Below are positions 34,884-44,806 of a stretch of 64,000 nucleotides of DNA, piece by piece. The position numbers were made by a program, and so were the translations under genes. Below the pieces are notes generated by a model. It worked only from the letters and a program-made list of their open reading frames with translations. It did not search any database and was not told the DNA's origin. This DNA is from an uncultured Bacteroidales bacterium (GTDB taxonomy: Bacteria; Bacteroidota; Bacteroidia; Bacteroidales; FEN-979). Position 1 is the stretch's first letter, and every line of letters begins with the position of its first letter. The stretch is from assembly GCA_903916595.1 (NCBI GenBank), contig CAIWXI010000031.1:107154-171153 (forward strand), given 5' to 3'.

Positions 34884-36875
34884 ATGGACTTTAAACAGCA
34901 AATACTTCAGGGCATTCCTTCAGATTTGCCGGAACCATGGCTCATTGATGAAAGCGTAAGCCACGCTCCTGTAAGAAAAGACATCCTGAACGCCGATGAG
35001 AAGAAGCTGGCCGTTCGCAATGCTCTCCGGTATTTCCCTGCTCACTTACACGAGGTACTTTCAAAGGAGTTCGCGGAAGAACTCAAAAGATATGGCCGCA
35101 TTTATATGTACCGTTTTCGCCCGTCATATGCCATGCATGCCCGCCATATCAGCGAGTATCCATGCAAATCGATACAGGCTGCCGCTGTGATGCTGATGAT
35201 ACAGAACAACCTTGACCCTGCTGTGGCCCAACATCCATATGAACTTATTACCTACGGAGGCAACGGCTCTGTTTTCCAGAACTGGGCTCAGTACCTGATT
35301 ACCATGCAATACCTTGCCACTATGACTGGTGAGCAAACCCTGGTGATGTATTCAGGGCATCCGATGGGTCTGTTCCCATCGCATAAAGACGCCCCAAGGG
35401 TGGTAGTTACCAACGGGATGATGATCCCGAATTACAGTAAGCCTGACGACTGGGAACGGTTCAATGCTCTCGGGGTAACTCAGTATGGCCAGATGACGGC
35501 AGGTTCTTACATGTATATCGGACCTCAGGGTATTGTGCACGGTACAACCATCACTCTGCTGAATGCCGCACGGCGACAGGCTTCGGGCGACATCAGGGGC
35601 ATGATATTCGTTACTTCCGGACTTGGGGGCATGTCGGGAGCCCAGGCCAAAGCATCAGTTATTGCAGGGGCTATCGGGGTTGTGGCCGAGATAAATCCAC
35701 GGGCGGTTCAGAAACGGCATTCCCAGGGCTGGGTCGATGAAGTGTATACCGACCTTGATGAACTGATCGCAAGAATGCTGAATGCCCGCACGAAAAAGGA
35801 AGCGGTTTCCCTTGCTTACCAGGGCAACATCGTTGATTTGTGGGAAAAGCTGGTCGAAAAAAATATAGAAATAGAACTTGGTTCCGACCAGACTTCATTA
35901 CACAATCCATGGGCCGGGGGATATTATCCTGCTGGGCTCACTCTTGAGGAATCGAACCGCCTGATGGTGCAGGATCCGCCAAAGTTCATGCAAGAGGTAC
36001 AGAGATCCCTGCGCCTCCAGGTTGCCGCGATCAACAAAATGTCGGCCAAAGGAACATACTTCTGGGATTATGGCAATGCTTTTCTTCTTGAAGCCGGCCG
36101 CGCCGGGGCTGAAGTGATGAAAGCGGACGGTACTTTTATCTATCCATCATACGTTCAGGATATCATGGGCCCCCTGTTCTTTGATTACGGGTTCGGGCCT
36201 TTCCGCTGGGTATGTACTTCCTGCGACCCAAAGGATCTCGAAATCACCGACCGGATAGCGGGAGATGTCCTTGAGGAAATAGCAACAGGCTCGCCCGGCG
36301 AGATACAGATGCAGATGAGGGATAACATACACTGGATACGCAAGGCCGGGAAAAATAAAATGGTCGTTGGCTCCCAGGCCAGGATACTGTATGCCGACTG
36401 TGAAGGTCGTATTAAGATAGCCTCTGCCTTTAACGAGGCAATCCGTACCGGCAAGATCTCGGCCCCAGTGGTTCTCGGCAGGGATCATCATGATGTTTCA
36501 GGTACCGATTCTCCGTTTCGCGAAACTTCAAATATTTACGACGGCTCTTCTTTTACTGCGGATATGGCGGTACAAAATGTGATAGGCGACAGTTTTCGCG
36601 GAGCTACCTGGGTTTCGGTGCATAACGGAGGAGGAGTTGGCTGGGGTGAAGTCATCAACGGGGGTTTCGGAATGGTTCTCGATGGCTCTGCTGATGCTGA
36701 TCGCCGCCTTCGTTCAATGCTCCTCTGGGATGTGAATAACGGGATCTCGCGCCGGGCCTGGGCAAGGAATGATGAAGCTTGTTTTGCGATAACACGGGCC
36801 ATGCAGGAGAACCCTTCATTAAAGGTGACTCTGCCTAACAGGGTGGAAGATTCGCTGCTGAAAGATCTCTTCTGA
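34884..36875 (+). CDS. hutU: Urocanate hydratase
   Basis: ITYGGNGSVFQNWAQYLITMQYLATM; YIGPQGIVHGTTITLLNAARR; GGVGWGEVINGGFGMVLDGS. Confidence 0.95.
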   Translation: MDFKQQILQGIPSDLPEPWLIDESVSHAPVRKDILNADEKKLAVRNALRYFPAHLHEVLSKEFAEELKRYGRIYMYRFRPSYAMHARHISEYPCKSIQAAAVMLMIQNNLDPAVAQHPYELITYGGNGSVFQNWAQYLITMQYLATMTGEQTLVMYSGHPMGLFPSHKDAPRVVVTNGMMIPNYSKPDDWERFNALGVTQYGQMTAGSYMYIGPQGIVHGTTITLLNAARRQASGDIRGMIFVTSGLGGMSGAQAKASVIAGAIGVVAEINPRAVQKRHSQGWVDEVYTDLDELIARMLNARTKKEAVSLAYQGNIVDLWEKLVEKNIEIELGSDQTSLHNPWAGGYYPAGLTLEESNRLMVQDPPKFMQEVQRSLRLQVAAINKMSAKGTYFWDYGNAFLLEAGRAGAEVMKADGTFIYPSYVQDIMGPLFFDYGFGPFRWVCTSCDPKDLEITDRIAGDVLEEIATGSPGEIQMQMRDNIHWIRKAGKNKMVVGSQARILYADCEGRIKIASAFNEAIRTGKISAPVVLGRDHHDVSGTDSPFRETSNIYDGSSFTADMAVQNVIGDSFRGATWVSVHNGGGVGWGEVINGGFGMVLDGSADADRRLRSMLLWDVNNGISRRAWARNDEACFAITRAMQENPSLKVTLPNRVEDSLLKDLF

Positions 36876-36889
36876 TTTTTTTCATCGTT

Positions 36890-38488
36890 TTATTCACCAA
36901 GAGGCGCATCATTTTCCAAAGGATCGATACGGTAGAGTGTGGGTTCATTTGCAATTTTGCCGGCTGTAAAGAATACAAGCCGTGATACCCTGGCCGCTTT
37001 GTTAAAATCTGACTTATCGGGATTGTCGCCGGGCTGATGATAATCTTTGTGCAGCCCGGTAAAGAAAAACATAAACGGCACATTGTGCTTGTAAAAATAA
37101 TAATGATCGCTGCCTCCCAAAAAATCGCTGTCCTTTACTACCAGGGTAAATTTTGTTTTTTTATTCTCACGTCTGATGATATTGGTAATGTCAGGACTCT
37201 GTGAGGCGCCTTCAAGGTATAGCGAGTCAGGATTGTTTCTGCTGATCATATCGAGGTTCAGCATAGCTACCGTGGATGCGAGAGGGTAAAGGGGATTGGA
37301 GATATAATACCGCGATCCGAACAATCCTTTTTCTTCACCCGCAAACAAGATAAACATGAGGCTTCGTTTGGACTTTTCTTTCAAGCTGCTGAAGGCATGG
37401 GCTACCGCCATCACCCCTGATGTTCCGGATGCATTGTCGTCGGCGCCGTTATAAATATAGTCTTCACCATTATTATGCTCTTTTTTATATCCCACGTGAT
37501 CGTAATGCGCCCCTATGATCACAAGCTGTTTACTTAAAACCGGGTCGCTTCCCCTGATATATCCCGCAACGTTCCGGGCAATTGAAGTAGTCGTTTTTAT
37601 GTCGGCATGCATACTGATCCTTGTATCAGGCAATTCAAAAGAAACACAGGAAAGATCCTTCTCTATCCTCGCTTCAAGATTTTTCAGAGAATCCACATTT
37701 CCAAAAAGAAGGTTCACCACTTCTTCACCTATACTAATTACAGGGATCTGGTCCTCGCGGTCAATGCACAAATGCAGTGGAACGGCATCTTTCGGGATCA
37801 CTTTCGATAAAGATGGCCAGGGATACCCGCGGGCTTTAACGGAGCTGTATTGAAGAGGACCGTTAACTACCAGCATCCCGGCTGCGCCATGCTGTATGGC
37901 GTTTTTCATTTTGTCTTTCAGAGAAATATATTTACTGTCATCTTTACCGTTGAAAACAGATAGAGAATCATCCTTTTGGGGCTCATTTCTGAAAATGAGG
38001 ACGATCTTGCCTTTAGTTTCAACCCCCTTGTAATCATCATATTTATAGTCCGGAGCAGTAATTCCGTATCCGGCAAAAACCACGGAAGCTGTCACAGAAA
38101 CTGCAGATGAGAAATCATAGGGCACATAGTCCGCCTTAATAGTCATCTGAAAACTTGCACCGTTACGGATTATCGCCAGCTCATTGCTGTCGCCCAGCTG
38201 ATCGGAACAAATCGGGACTTCCTGAAAAAAGCTTCCTTTCCAGGGTTCAATGCCCCATTGCTTAAAATTCCGCGCTATATAAGAGGCTGCCGAATCAAGC
38301 TGTGGACTGGGAGTGTTCCTTCCCTTCATGGAATCTGAAGCCAGATAGCTGATCTGCTTGCCCATAAAGTCAGGAGTAATGAGTTTTTTTCCGTTTCCCG
38401 AACTGAATTGTACACCCGAACATCCTGCCATCACGAAGGATAGTAAAATGAAATATCTTGAAATGCTGAATTCAGGTAGTTTTTTCAT
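36890..38488 (-). CDS. M28-family zinc aminopeptidase lipoprotein
   Basis: IIGAHYDHVGY...YNGADDNASGTSGVMAVAHAF; LFAGEEKGLFGSRYY; start MKKLPEFSISRYFILLSFVMAGCSG at 38488. Confidence 0.92.
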   Translation of the reverse strand: MKKLPEFSISRYFILLSFVMAGCSGVQFSSGNGKKLITPDFMGKQISYLASDSMKGRNTPSPQLDSAASYIARNFKQWGIEPWKGSFFQEVPICSDQLGDSNELAIIRNGASFQMTIKADYVPYDFSSAVSVTASVVFAGYGITAPDYKYDDYKGVETKGKIVLIFRNEPQKDDSLSVFNGKDDSKYISLKDKMKNAIQHGAAGMLVVNGPLQYSSVKARGYPWPSLSKVIPKDAVPLHLCIDREDQIPVISIGEEVVNLLFGNVDSLKNLEARIEKDLSCVSFELPDTRISMHADIKTTTSIARNVAGYIRGSDPVLSKQLVIIGAHYDHVGYKKEHNNGEDYIYNGADDNASGTSGVMAVAHAFSSLKEKSKRSLMFILFAGEEKGLFGSRYYISNPLYPLASTVAMLNLDMISRNNPDSLYLEGASQSPDITNIIRRENKKTKFTLVVKDSDFLGGSDHYYFYKHNVPFMFFFTGLHKDYHQPGDNPDKSDFNKAARVSRLVFFTAGKIANEPTLYRIDPLENDAPLGE

Positions 38489-38541
38489 ACGGAAATTGCT
38501 CGAAACTGAAAGAATGAATGTCGAACTCCCGCTAATTGTTT

Positions 38542-38570
38542 CTTGCCATTTCACCATTTCACCATTTCAC
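38542..38570. repeat. ~3 copies of TTCACCAT octamer upstream of M28 peptidase gene
   Basis: CTTGCCATTTCACCATTTCACCATTTCAC. Confidence 0.9.
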
Positions 38571-38796
38571 TCCTTACGCATACAAACGTACTTGAAATAA
38601 GTAAAATGGACAAATTTCATCATACAATCAATAAAAATAATTTTTTTTCTGATTTTTTTTCTTTCACGCAACTAATTGCATCTATAGCCTGTCTTCTACA
38701 TAACAACAGGCAATCTGGCCCACGCCTCTGATTTTTATTTTTCAACAATCGTATCACTTTTTGGTTTATCCCGGATAAAGAAGGAGATTTTCTTTT

Positions 38797-39378
38797 ATGA
38801 TTTTGCTGTACACAAACGAACGGCTGATTAAGGGACTGCTGGAGGGAAAGGATTCCTGCATTAAATTTCTTTACAGGGAATATTTTCCAATGGTAAGGTC
38901 TATTGTCAGCACCCAGAACGGTAGCCAGGAAGACGCCGAAGATGTTTTCCATGATGGCTTGATTATAATTTACAATCGCCTCAAAAACAAGAGGTTTAAA
39001 CTTAACAGTACCCTTAAGACCTACCTTTTCTCTGTCTGCAAGAATATCTGGATGAGAAGATGTGAGCGGAAGTACAGGTTGCTTTATGGAGCCGACTCTC
39101 TGGTTAATGAGACTGAAGGACCTTATTCTCAGGAGGCATCGGAGGAAGAGGAAACTGAGAAATTCAGGCTTTACAAGAAGCATTTTCTTGAATTGCCTGA
39201 ATTCTGCAGAATCATTCTTACTCATTATCTCTGCAAGACACCTTTACCCGAAATAGCCAGGATATTAGACTATAAGGACACGGAATATGTGAAGGCAAGA
39301 AAATATTACTGCAAAAACCTGCTCCGTAAAAAAATACTGAGCGATCCGAAATGTAAACAATTTATGAACTATGAATGA
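38797..39378 (+). CDS. ECF-like sigma-70 family factor
   Basis: QEDAEDVFHDGLIIIYNRL region 2; EIARILDYKDTEYVKARKYYCKNLL region 4. Confidence 0.85.
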   Translation: MILLYTNERLIKGLLEGKDSCIKFLYREYFPMVRSIVSTQNGSQEDAEDVFHDGLIIIYNRLKNKRFKLNSTLKTYLFSVCKNIWMRRCERKYRLLYGADSLVNETEGPYSQEASEEEETEKFRLYKKHFLELPEFCRIILTHYLCKTPLPEIARILDYKDTEYVKARKYYCKNLLRKKILSDPKCKQFMNYE

Positions 39379-40153
39379 TTTTTTTAAACTCAGCCATTGG
39401 ATAGGAAAATTCACCGACAATGAGCTGACGCCTGAAGAGGAGGACAGTCTTCTGATAGGGGCATCGCGTAATCCAATACTCAGGAATGAACTACGGCTTG
39501 ACCGGGAGATCAGTGGGCTTCTGGATGACTACCAGCGGATCAGACTATCTGAAACCATAAAAAGAACAATGAAAGCGGAAGAGGGGAAAGTTGTCATCCC
39601 GTTCTGTTATCAAATTGCTGCTTCCATGATTATTCTCATGACACTTGCCTGCCTTACAGGTTTCGTGATTCATTATTCAAATCAGAATGCCGCTCATCCT
39701 TTACTTGCAATTAGCACGATTCTGGAACCAAAGGTTAAGGATTTGCTGGTTCTTTTTAATGGGAAGGAGCGGCAGGACAGGCTTTTTTCTCCTTTAAAAC
39801 GAAAAGTAACTGCCCAGCCCGTCAATGAGGATCGACTGTATACTCCGAAGCCGGAATATGAATTTCTTGTGGGCTCTGTAATGAGAGATGTTTCAGTAAT
39901 CGTTCTTTCTCCAATGCCCAGGGTTAGCTGTAAATCTGACAGTCTGTTGCAGTTCAGCTGGCGATGGCTTAACGGCTCAGTACCGGTTAGTATTGAGGTA
40001 TTTGATATTCACGACCGGCTAGCATTCGATTACATACAGAAGACCGGTGAAGCTTATGTTTTGAACATGAACCATTGGGCAAGAGGGCTTTATTATTATA
40101 AAATTTCAAGCGGGGAAGAATTAATAACAATGGGCAGCATTTCAATTTATTGA
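39371..40153 (+). CDS. Single-pass membrane protein, putative anti-sigma factor-like
   Basis: Overlaps the sigma gene by 8 nt; cytosolic N-terminus, one TM (IAASMIILMTLACLTGFVI), ~170 aa probably periplasmic C-terminus. Confidence 0.6.
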   Translation: MNDFFKLSHWIGKFTDNELTPEEEDSLLIGASRNPILRNELRLDREISGLLDDYQRIRLSETIKRTMKAEEGKVVIPFCYQIAASMIILMTLACLTGFVIHYSNQNAAHPLLAISTILEPKVKDLLVLFNGKERQDRLFSPLKRKVTAQPVNEDRLYTPKPEYEFLVGSVMRDVSVIVLSPMPRVSCKSDSLLQFSWRWLNGSVPVSIEVFDIHDRLAFDYIQKTGEAYVLNMNHWARGLYYYKISSGEELITMGSISIY

Positions 40154-41397
40154 ACGAGATGGATCCGAAGGTTTTATTGCTCATGATCTTATTACTTTTC
40201 GTGATTCCCTGTTTTCTGACTTCAGCCAGGGCCCAGGCTCAGGAGGTCGAGTCGTTTATTCCTGTTTCAGGACATTCTCAGCAAGAGCCTGATCCGGGCA
40301 TGCTGCTGATGATCCAGAGCCTGCTTTCAAAACAGGAAGTGATACTGGAATATTTTCCTTCCGATACGATGCTTATTATTATTGTAATAACTAAGGAGTC
40401 AACCGAAAAATTCGTTTTAAGAACAGGTCTTGAGCTCAGGTCTGGGGTGAGCAGGGTTCTTAAAAAGATCAGGCTGGCCGATTTAGGGGATTATAAAAAA
40501 CAGTCAGAGGGTTTAAGTGAAGTTCTGCTTGAAACAGTCGCAATGAAACTTAAAGGAAAGAACAAGGCAATCATCATAGCACATAATTTTCTCAATGGGT
40601 TTCCATTTGAAGCGCTTTTGTACCATGTTATAAATGCAGGTACACATGCATGTAATTCTACTTATTTTATCGAAGCGAAAGAGGTAGTTTATAATAACTC
40701 TCTTAACCAATGGCTGAGTAAGCGCTTACACGAAAAGATTTCAGAAGTGAATAAAAAATCTGAAAATACCATTGCATTTGCAGGATTTTCGCCTGGTTTT
40801 GAATTTCATGAATGTGTTCAGGAGCTTAGGGATGCGCCGAATGAGATCAGCACAATTGGACGAATGTTCAATGATAGAGGAAAAACGCCATTGCTTTTAC
40901 TGAATGAAAATTCAAATGAAAATAATTTCAAGTCGATTGCCTGTTTCAGCCATATAATTCATATTGCCACGCATTCGATTTCGGGTGATGATGATCAGAA
41001 GATGAACGGACTTCTGTTCAATGAGTTCGGAGCACGACAGAATTATTGCGGCACGGATGACGGGCTGCTGGCTATCAGTGAAATCTGCGAACTGAGAATC
41101 AGTGCCGATTTAATCGTGCTTAATTCCTGTTCCTCTGCAAATATCAGAAGCCGGATAGGTAGAAACTGGATTTCCTGTGCCGATTGTTTCATGAAGGCAG
41201 GAGCAAATAACGTAATCTGCACTTTATGGAATGTCACCGACTGTTTTGCAGAACGGTTCATGGTGGAGTTCTACCGTTACTTTCTCTCAGGCATGTCGTT
41301 TAGCAAAGCGCTGCAACAGGTCAAAGTGAAAATGATCAGGGAAAGGTCCACTTCTCTGCCCGTGAACTGGGCAGCATATGTACTAATTGGTGAATAA
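40150..41397 (+). CDS. CHAT-domain (caspase-like) protease with N-terminal signal peptide
   Basis: HIIHIATHSISGDD (His), ADLIVLNSCSSA (Cys), GANNVICTLWNV, RYFLSGMSFSKALQQVKVKMI; leader MDPKVLLLMILLLFVIPCFLTSARAQA. Overlaps upstream ORF by 4 nt if TTG 40150 is used; ATG at 40159 is the alternative. Confidence 0.88.
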   Translation: MNEMDPKVLLLMILLLFVIPCFLTSARAQAQEVESFIPVSGHSQQEPDPGMLLMIQSLLSKQEVILEYFPSDTMLIIIVITKESTEKFVLRTGLELRSGVSRVLKKIRLADLGDYKKQSEGLSEVLLETVAMKLKGKNKAIIIAHNFLNGFPFEALLYHVINAGTHACNSTYFIEAKEVVYNNSLNQWLSKRLHEKISEVNKKSENTIAFAGFSPGFEFHECVQELRDAPNEISTIGRMFNDRGKTPLLLLNENSNENNFKSIACFSHIIHIATHSISGDDDQKMNGLLFNEFGARQNYCGTDDGLLAISEICELRISADLIVLNSCSSANIRSRIGRNWISCADCFMKAGANNVICTLWNVTDCFAERFMVEFYRYFLSGMSFSKALQQVKVKMIRERSTSLPVNWAAYVLIGE

Positions 41398-41404
41398 ACC
41401 GGCA

Positions 41405-41782
41405 CTATTTGCTGGCAATGGTTTCAATCTCAATGAGTGATCCCAGGGGAAGCGCTGTAACTGCATAGGCAGCGCGGGCGGGTGCATTCCCGGGGAACCA
41501 GGTTCCGTAAACCGAATTAACAGCCGGGTAGTTTGCCATGTCGCTTAAAAGGCAGGTTGTTTTAACCACATCCGCGAAAGAATATCCTGCGGCATCAAGG
41601 ATAGCCCCGATATTTTTCATCACCTGCCGGGTCTGTTCTTCGATCCCTCCCTCAACCATTTTGCCGGTCGATGGATCAATAGGGACCTGCCCCGAGATAA
41701 ATAGCATGCCATTTGCTTCTACAGCCTGGCTGTATGCCGCGATGGCCTTAGGCGCATCGGGAGTGGAAATAAATCTTTTCAT
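41405..41782 (-). CDS. ridA: RidA family enamine/imine deaminase
   Basis: FISGQVPIDPSTGKMVEGGIEEQTRQVMKNIGAIL; PARAAYAVTALPLGSLIEIE. Confidence 0.96.
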   Translation of the reverse strand: MKRFISTPDAPKAIAAYSQAVEANGMLFISGQVPIDPSTGKMVEGGIEEQTRQVMKNIGAILDAAGYSFADVVKTTCLLSDMANYPAVNSVYGTWFPGNAPARAAYAVTALPLGSLIEIETIASK

Positions 41783-41820
41783 GTTTATTTTTAGTTTTTT
41801 GTTGTTTTATCCCCATCTGC

Positions 41821-41845
41821 CATCAGATATCAGATATCAGATATT
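41821..41845. repeat. ATCAGAT heptamer array abutting lptD stop
   Basis: CATCAGATATCAGATATCAGATATT. Confidence 0.9.
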
Positions 41846-44612
41846 AGTTTGAAAAGTCACGGAAATCTTTCTTTTTATTCAGCTTAAGGTCCTGCAACAT
41901 AGATGCTTTAACATTGATTGAAAAGCTCCAGTTCTGCTGTCCTCCTTTCGGAACCCAGCCAAACCGCATTTCCCAGCAATGCAGGTCGCGGTAAACGTCG
42001 ATGGAAGTATACGACAGCTGGCCGTGGGTAAAGTCCCATCCGGTAGTCACCGAAATCTTCCATTTCGGGGTGATATTAAGCGAACCGCTAACCCCCAGGG
42101 TTTGTGTAAACTGGTCCGTATTATGGTAGACGGCAGAGGTATAGGAGTTTATATAATGGAAGTTGTACGAGACACTGAACTGCCACGGGATGTCGAAATC
42201 AACGTAGTAGTCGTAGTCAGGGACTACCTCCATCTTTTGCTGAGGCGTTTCCGGGCCAGGGCTGGTACTGGCAGCGGGGCTGCCTGCAGCGGCCGGGGCG
42301 GGTTTCTTTTTCCTGGCTTTATCTGAAGTCAGGCTGTAATTAAATCCAACGTCAAGGCTGGAGTTGTCAAACTTCAGCAGTCTGTTGGTCGCCTTCAATG
42401 TTGTTTGGTTCACCCGTCTGCCCAGGGAATCATGCACGTACATGTCCCACTGGGCCCCATATTGTATGCTTAGTCCCGGGATTATAGTACTTCGGGCCGA
42501 CAGTTGCAGGGGAGACCAGTTCAGAGAATCTTTTGTAAGGTCATATGAGATGCGGACACTCAGATTATCAATGAGGGCGAATTTTTTTGTTCCTGTCACG
42601 GTGTCTTTACGGTTGCGGACCTTCATTTCCACATTGTTGTCCAGAACAAAACTCACTACACCCGCTCTGAACTGAGGCGGGCCGCCGTAAATACCATTTT
42701 GGAAAATCGAATACTTCTGAGGATTTAAGGTGTTGGTGTCATTCTCGATATAACGGTAATATCCAAGCTTGGATCCGCCGAAATCGGGAGTATAGGAAAA
42801 CGAGACCGTGGGTGTCATCATATGCCTGATTGCGACAAGCGGTCCTTTCTTGAAAGTATACATGCCATAGATCCTTGTATTCAGGGAAGATGAAAAGCTG
42901 GCATCGACCGCATTTGCAAAACCGCTTACCATGTACGACTTATACCCCGGCAGTATGATACGGCCGGAACTTATAATCGTGTCTTTCTGATAATATTTCC
43001 TGATGGTCATGAAGTACATCTTGTCGCTCAGGTTTACCGAGTTGGTCCAGGTAAAGAACTTCAGCACCCTTATTGAGGCGCTGACCGGAACGGAATGCCT
43101 GATGCCGTTTTGAAGACTGTCGAGCCAGTTCCCTTTGAAAAGCAGGGAATCAACGGTATTATACCTGTTTTCAATATCCAGGTTGTATTTCATTGTGATG
43201 TTCTCGTACCATCTGAGATTTCCTATCGGGTTTTTTCTGCGGAAAGGGTTAAATTGGTTCACCGACAAGGCAATCTGTGGAAAAGCGACGTTGATAGATT
43301 TTGATAGAGTATTCTGGCTGTGGTTGAAGTTAAGGGTAAGAAAAACCTTGCCTCCAAAATTTGTTGAATAATTCACACTAGAAGTAAATGTATTCGACAG
43401 ATAATTCTGCACGCTGGAGCTAAGGTTATACTTATTGTATGTGTTGCTTACCAGGTTGACATTAGCAGAAAATGTTGACTTTGGCCTTGCTTTTGGATCC
43501 TGCGAATGGTTCCAGTGAAATTCGAAATCCTTTTTTATCTGGAAATTAGGTGCGTCCTGAGAACCAATCCTGTTCAGGGCATAGCCAAACCTTACACCCC
43601 CGGTGTATTTATATCGTTTGGTGTAACGGAATGTGGGCCTTATCGCCCAGCTGCCGTGAGTGTAAATGTCGCCCTGAACCGTCAGGTCCATATACTGGTT
43701 CATGGCCCAATAGTAACCCAGGTTCTGAAAATAAAAGCCCCTGTTATCCGTTTCACCATAAGTAGGAAGAAGAATCCCGGAACGTCTTCCGGAACGGCTT
43801 GGAAAATATCCGAAAGGAACAATGATTGGGGTAGAAACCCCTGCTATTTCCATAAAGGCCGGACCTGTGATAACCCTCTTGCCCGGGATAACTTTGGCCT
43901 TTCCGAAACGAAACGCGAAATGAGGGTCTTCCGGCAAATCACAGGTTGTATATGCACCGCTCTGTACATAGGTCACATCATTTTCCATCTTCTTTACCAC
44001 CGTGCCGTGCAGGTAACCCTCGTCCTGCTTCGTAAATACAGTCTTTATAAAGCCCCGTTTGGTATTGTAGTTATACCGCATCTCTTTTGACTTGAACGAT
44101 AGCGCTCCCTGCGTGAAGTCAGGAATACCCTGATCCTTACCCGTGGTATCCGGAACACCCGTGGCATAAACTTCGCTTTTCGGAAAATCAATCTCAAGGT
44201 AAGCCGCTTTCATGGTGATGTCTTCGTACTTTACTTCAGCCTCCTTGTACATATAAACTTTTTGTTTGTCGATCTCGAATCTCAGAGAATCAGTTGCTTT
44301 AAAGTCAACTTTTGATTTCAGTTTAATAGTTGGAGCTTTTTTTTGAGGGAGGCTGTCCTTCTTAAGTGTGTCATGGGCAGCAGTAATACTGGCTTCCCTG
44401 GGTATTTCAGGCGAAGTGGCAGAATCCACTGAAAGCAACCTCCCGTCCTGGTCACGTATTACCGCATTCTTCAGAGTGTTCCAAACCGCTGCACTGTCGG
44501 GGTTGTTTCTTTTTACCGTGTCATTCGGAGCAGGCCGGAATGCATGAAGAGTAAACCCCATAAATACAAAAAGGAGCAAGAAGGCAGTCCTTGTTAATAA
44601 TTTGGTTAACAA
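41844..44612 (-). CDS. lptD: LptD/OstA-like LPS-assembly outer membrane protein
   Basis: OstA-type N-domain (KVYMYKEAEVKYEDITMKAAYLEIDF), IPFGYFPSRSGRRSGILLPTYGETDNRGFYFQNLGYYWAMNQYMDL. Confidence 0.9.
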   Translation of the reverse strand: MLTKLLTRTAFLLLFVFMGFTLHAFRPAPNDTVKRNNPDSAAVWNTLKNAVIRDQDGRLLSVDSATSPEIPREASITAAHDTLKKDSLPQKKAPTIKLKSKVDFKATDSLRFEIDKQKVYMYKEAEVKYEDITMKAAYLEIDFPKSEVYATGVPDTTGKDQGIPDFTQGALSFKSKEMRYNYNTKRGFIKTVFTKQDEGYLHGTVVKKMENDVTYVQSGAYTTCDLPEDPHFAFRFGKAKVIPGKRVITGPAFMEIAGVSTPIIVPFGYFPSRSGRRSGILLPTYGETDNRGFYFQNLGYYWAMNQYMDLTVQGDIYTHGSWAIRPTFRYTKRYKYTGGVRFGYALNRIGSQDAPNFQIKKDFEFHWNHSQDPKARPKSTFSANVNLVSNTYNKYNLSSSVQNYLSNTFTSSVNYSTNFGGKVFLTLNFNHSQNTLSKSINVAFPQIALSVNQFNPFRRKNPIGNLRWYENITMKYNLDIENRYNTVDSLLFKGNWLDSLQNGIRHSVPVSASIRVLKFFTWTNSVNLSDKMYFMTIRKYYQKDTIISSGRIILPGYKSYMVSGFANAVDASFSSSLNTRIYGMYTFKKGPLVAIRHMMTPTVSFSYTPDFGGSKLGYYRYIENDTNTLNPQKYSIFQNGIYGGPPQFRAGVVSFVLDNNVEMKVRNRKDTVTGTKKFALIDNLSVRISYDLTKDSLNWSPLQLSARSTIIPGLSIQYGAQWDMYVHDSLGRRVNQTTLKATNRLLKFDNSSLDVGFNYSLTSDKARKKKPAPAAAGSPAASTSPGPETPQQKMEVVPDYDYYVDFDIPWQFSVSYNFHYINSYTSAVYHNTDQFTQTLGVSGSLNITPKWKISVTTGWDFTHGQLSYTSIDVYRDLHCWEMRFGWVPKGGQQNWSFSINVKASMLQDLKLNKKKDFRDFSN

Positions 44613-44806
44613 CTTCTCTTCCGTATTCTGAGGTTTATAATATATCTTTGTTCTGAAAACAGACTGGATTAATGAATGAAAATCCTTGTTTTTCGAAGCT
44701 CAAAACTAATCAAAATACTTAGATCGATTGGTCTTTTTATGAATCTTTAACAATAAAACAAAGGCTTTCAGGCATTTACATAATACATGCTGAGTTCTTT
44801 CCCAAC

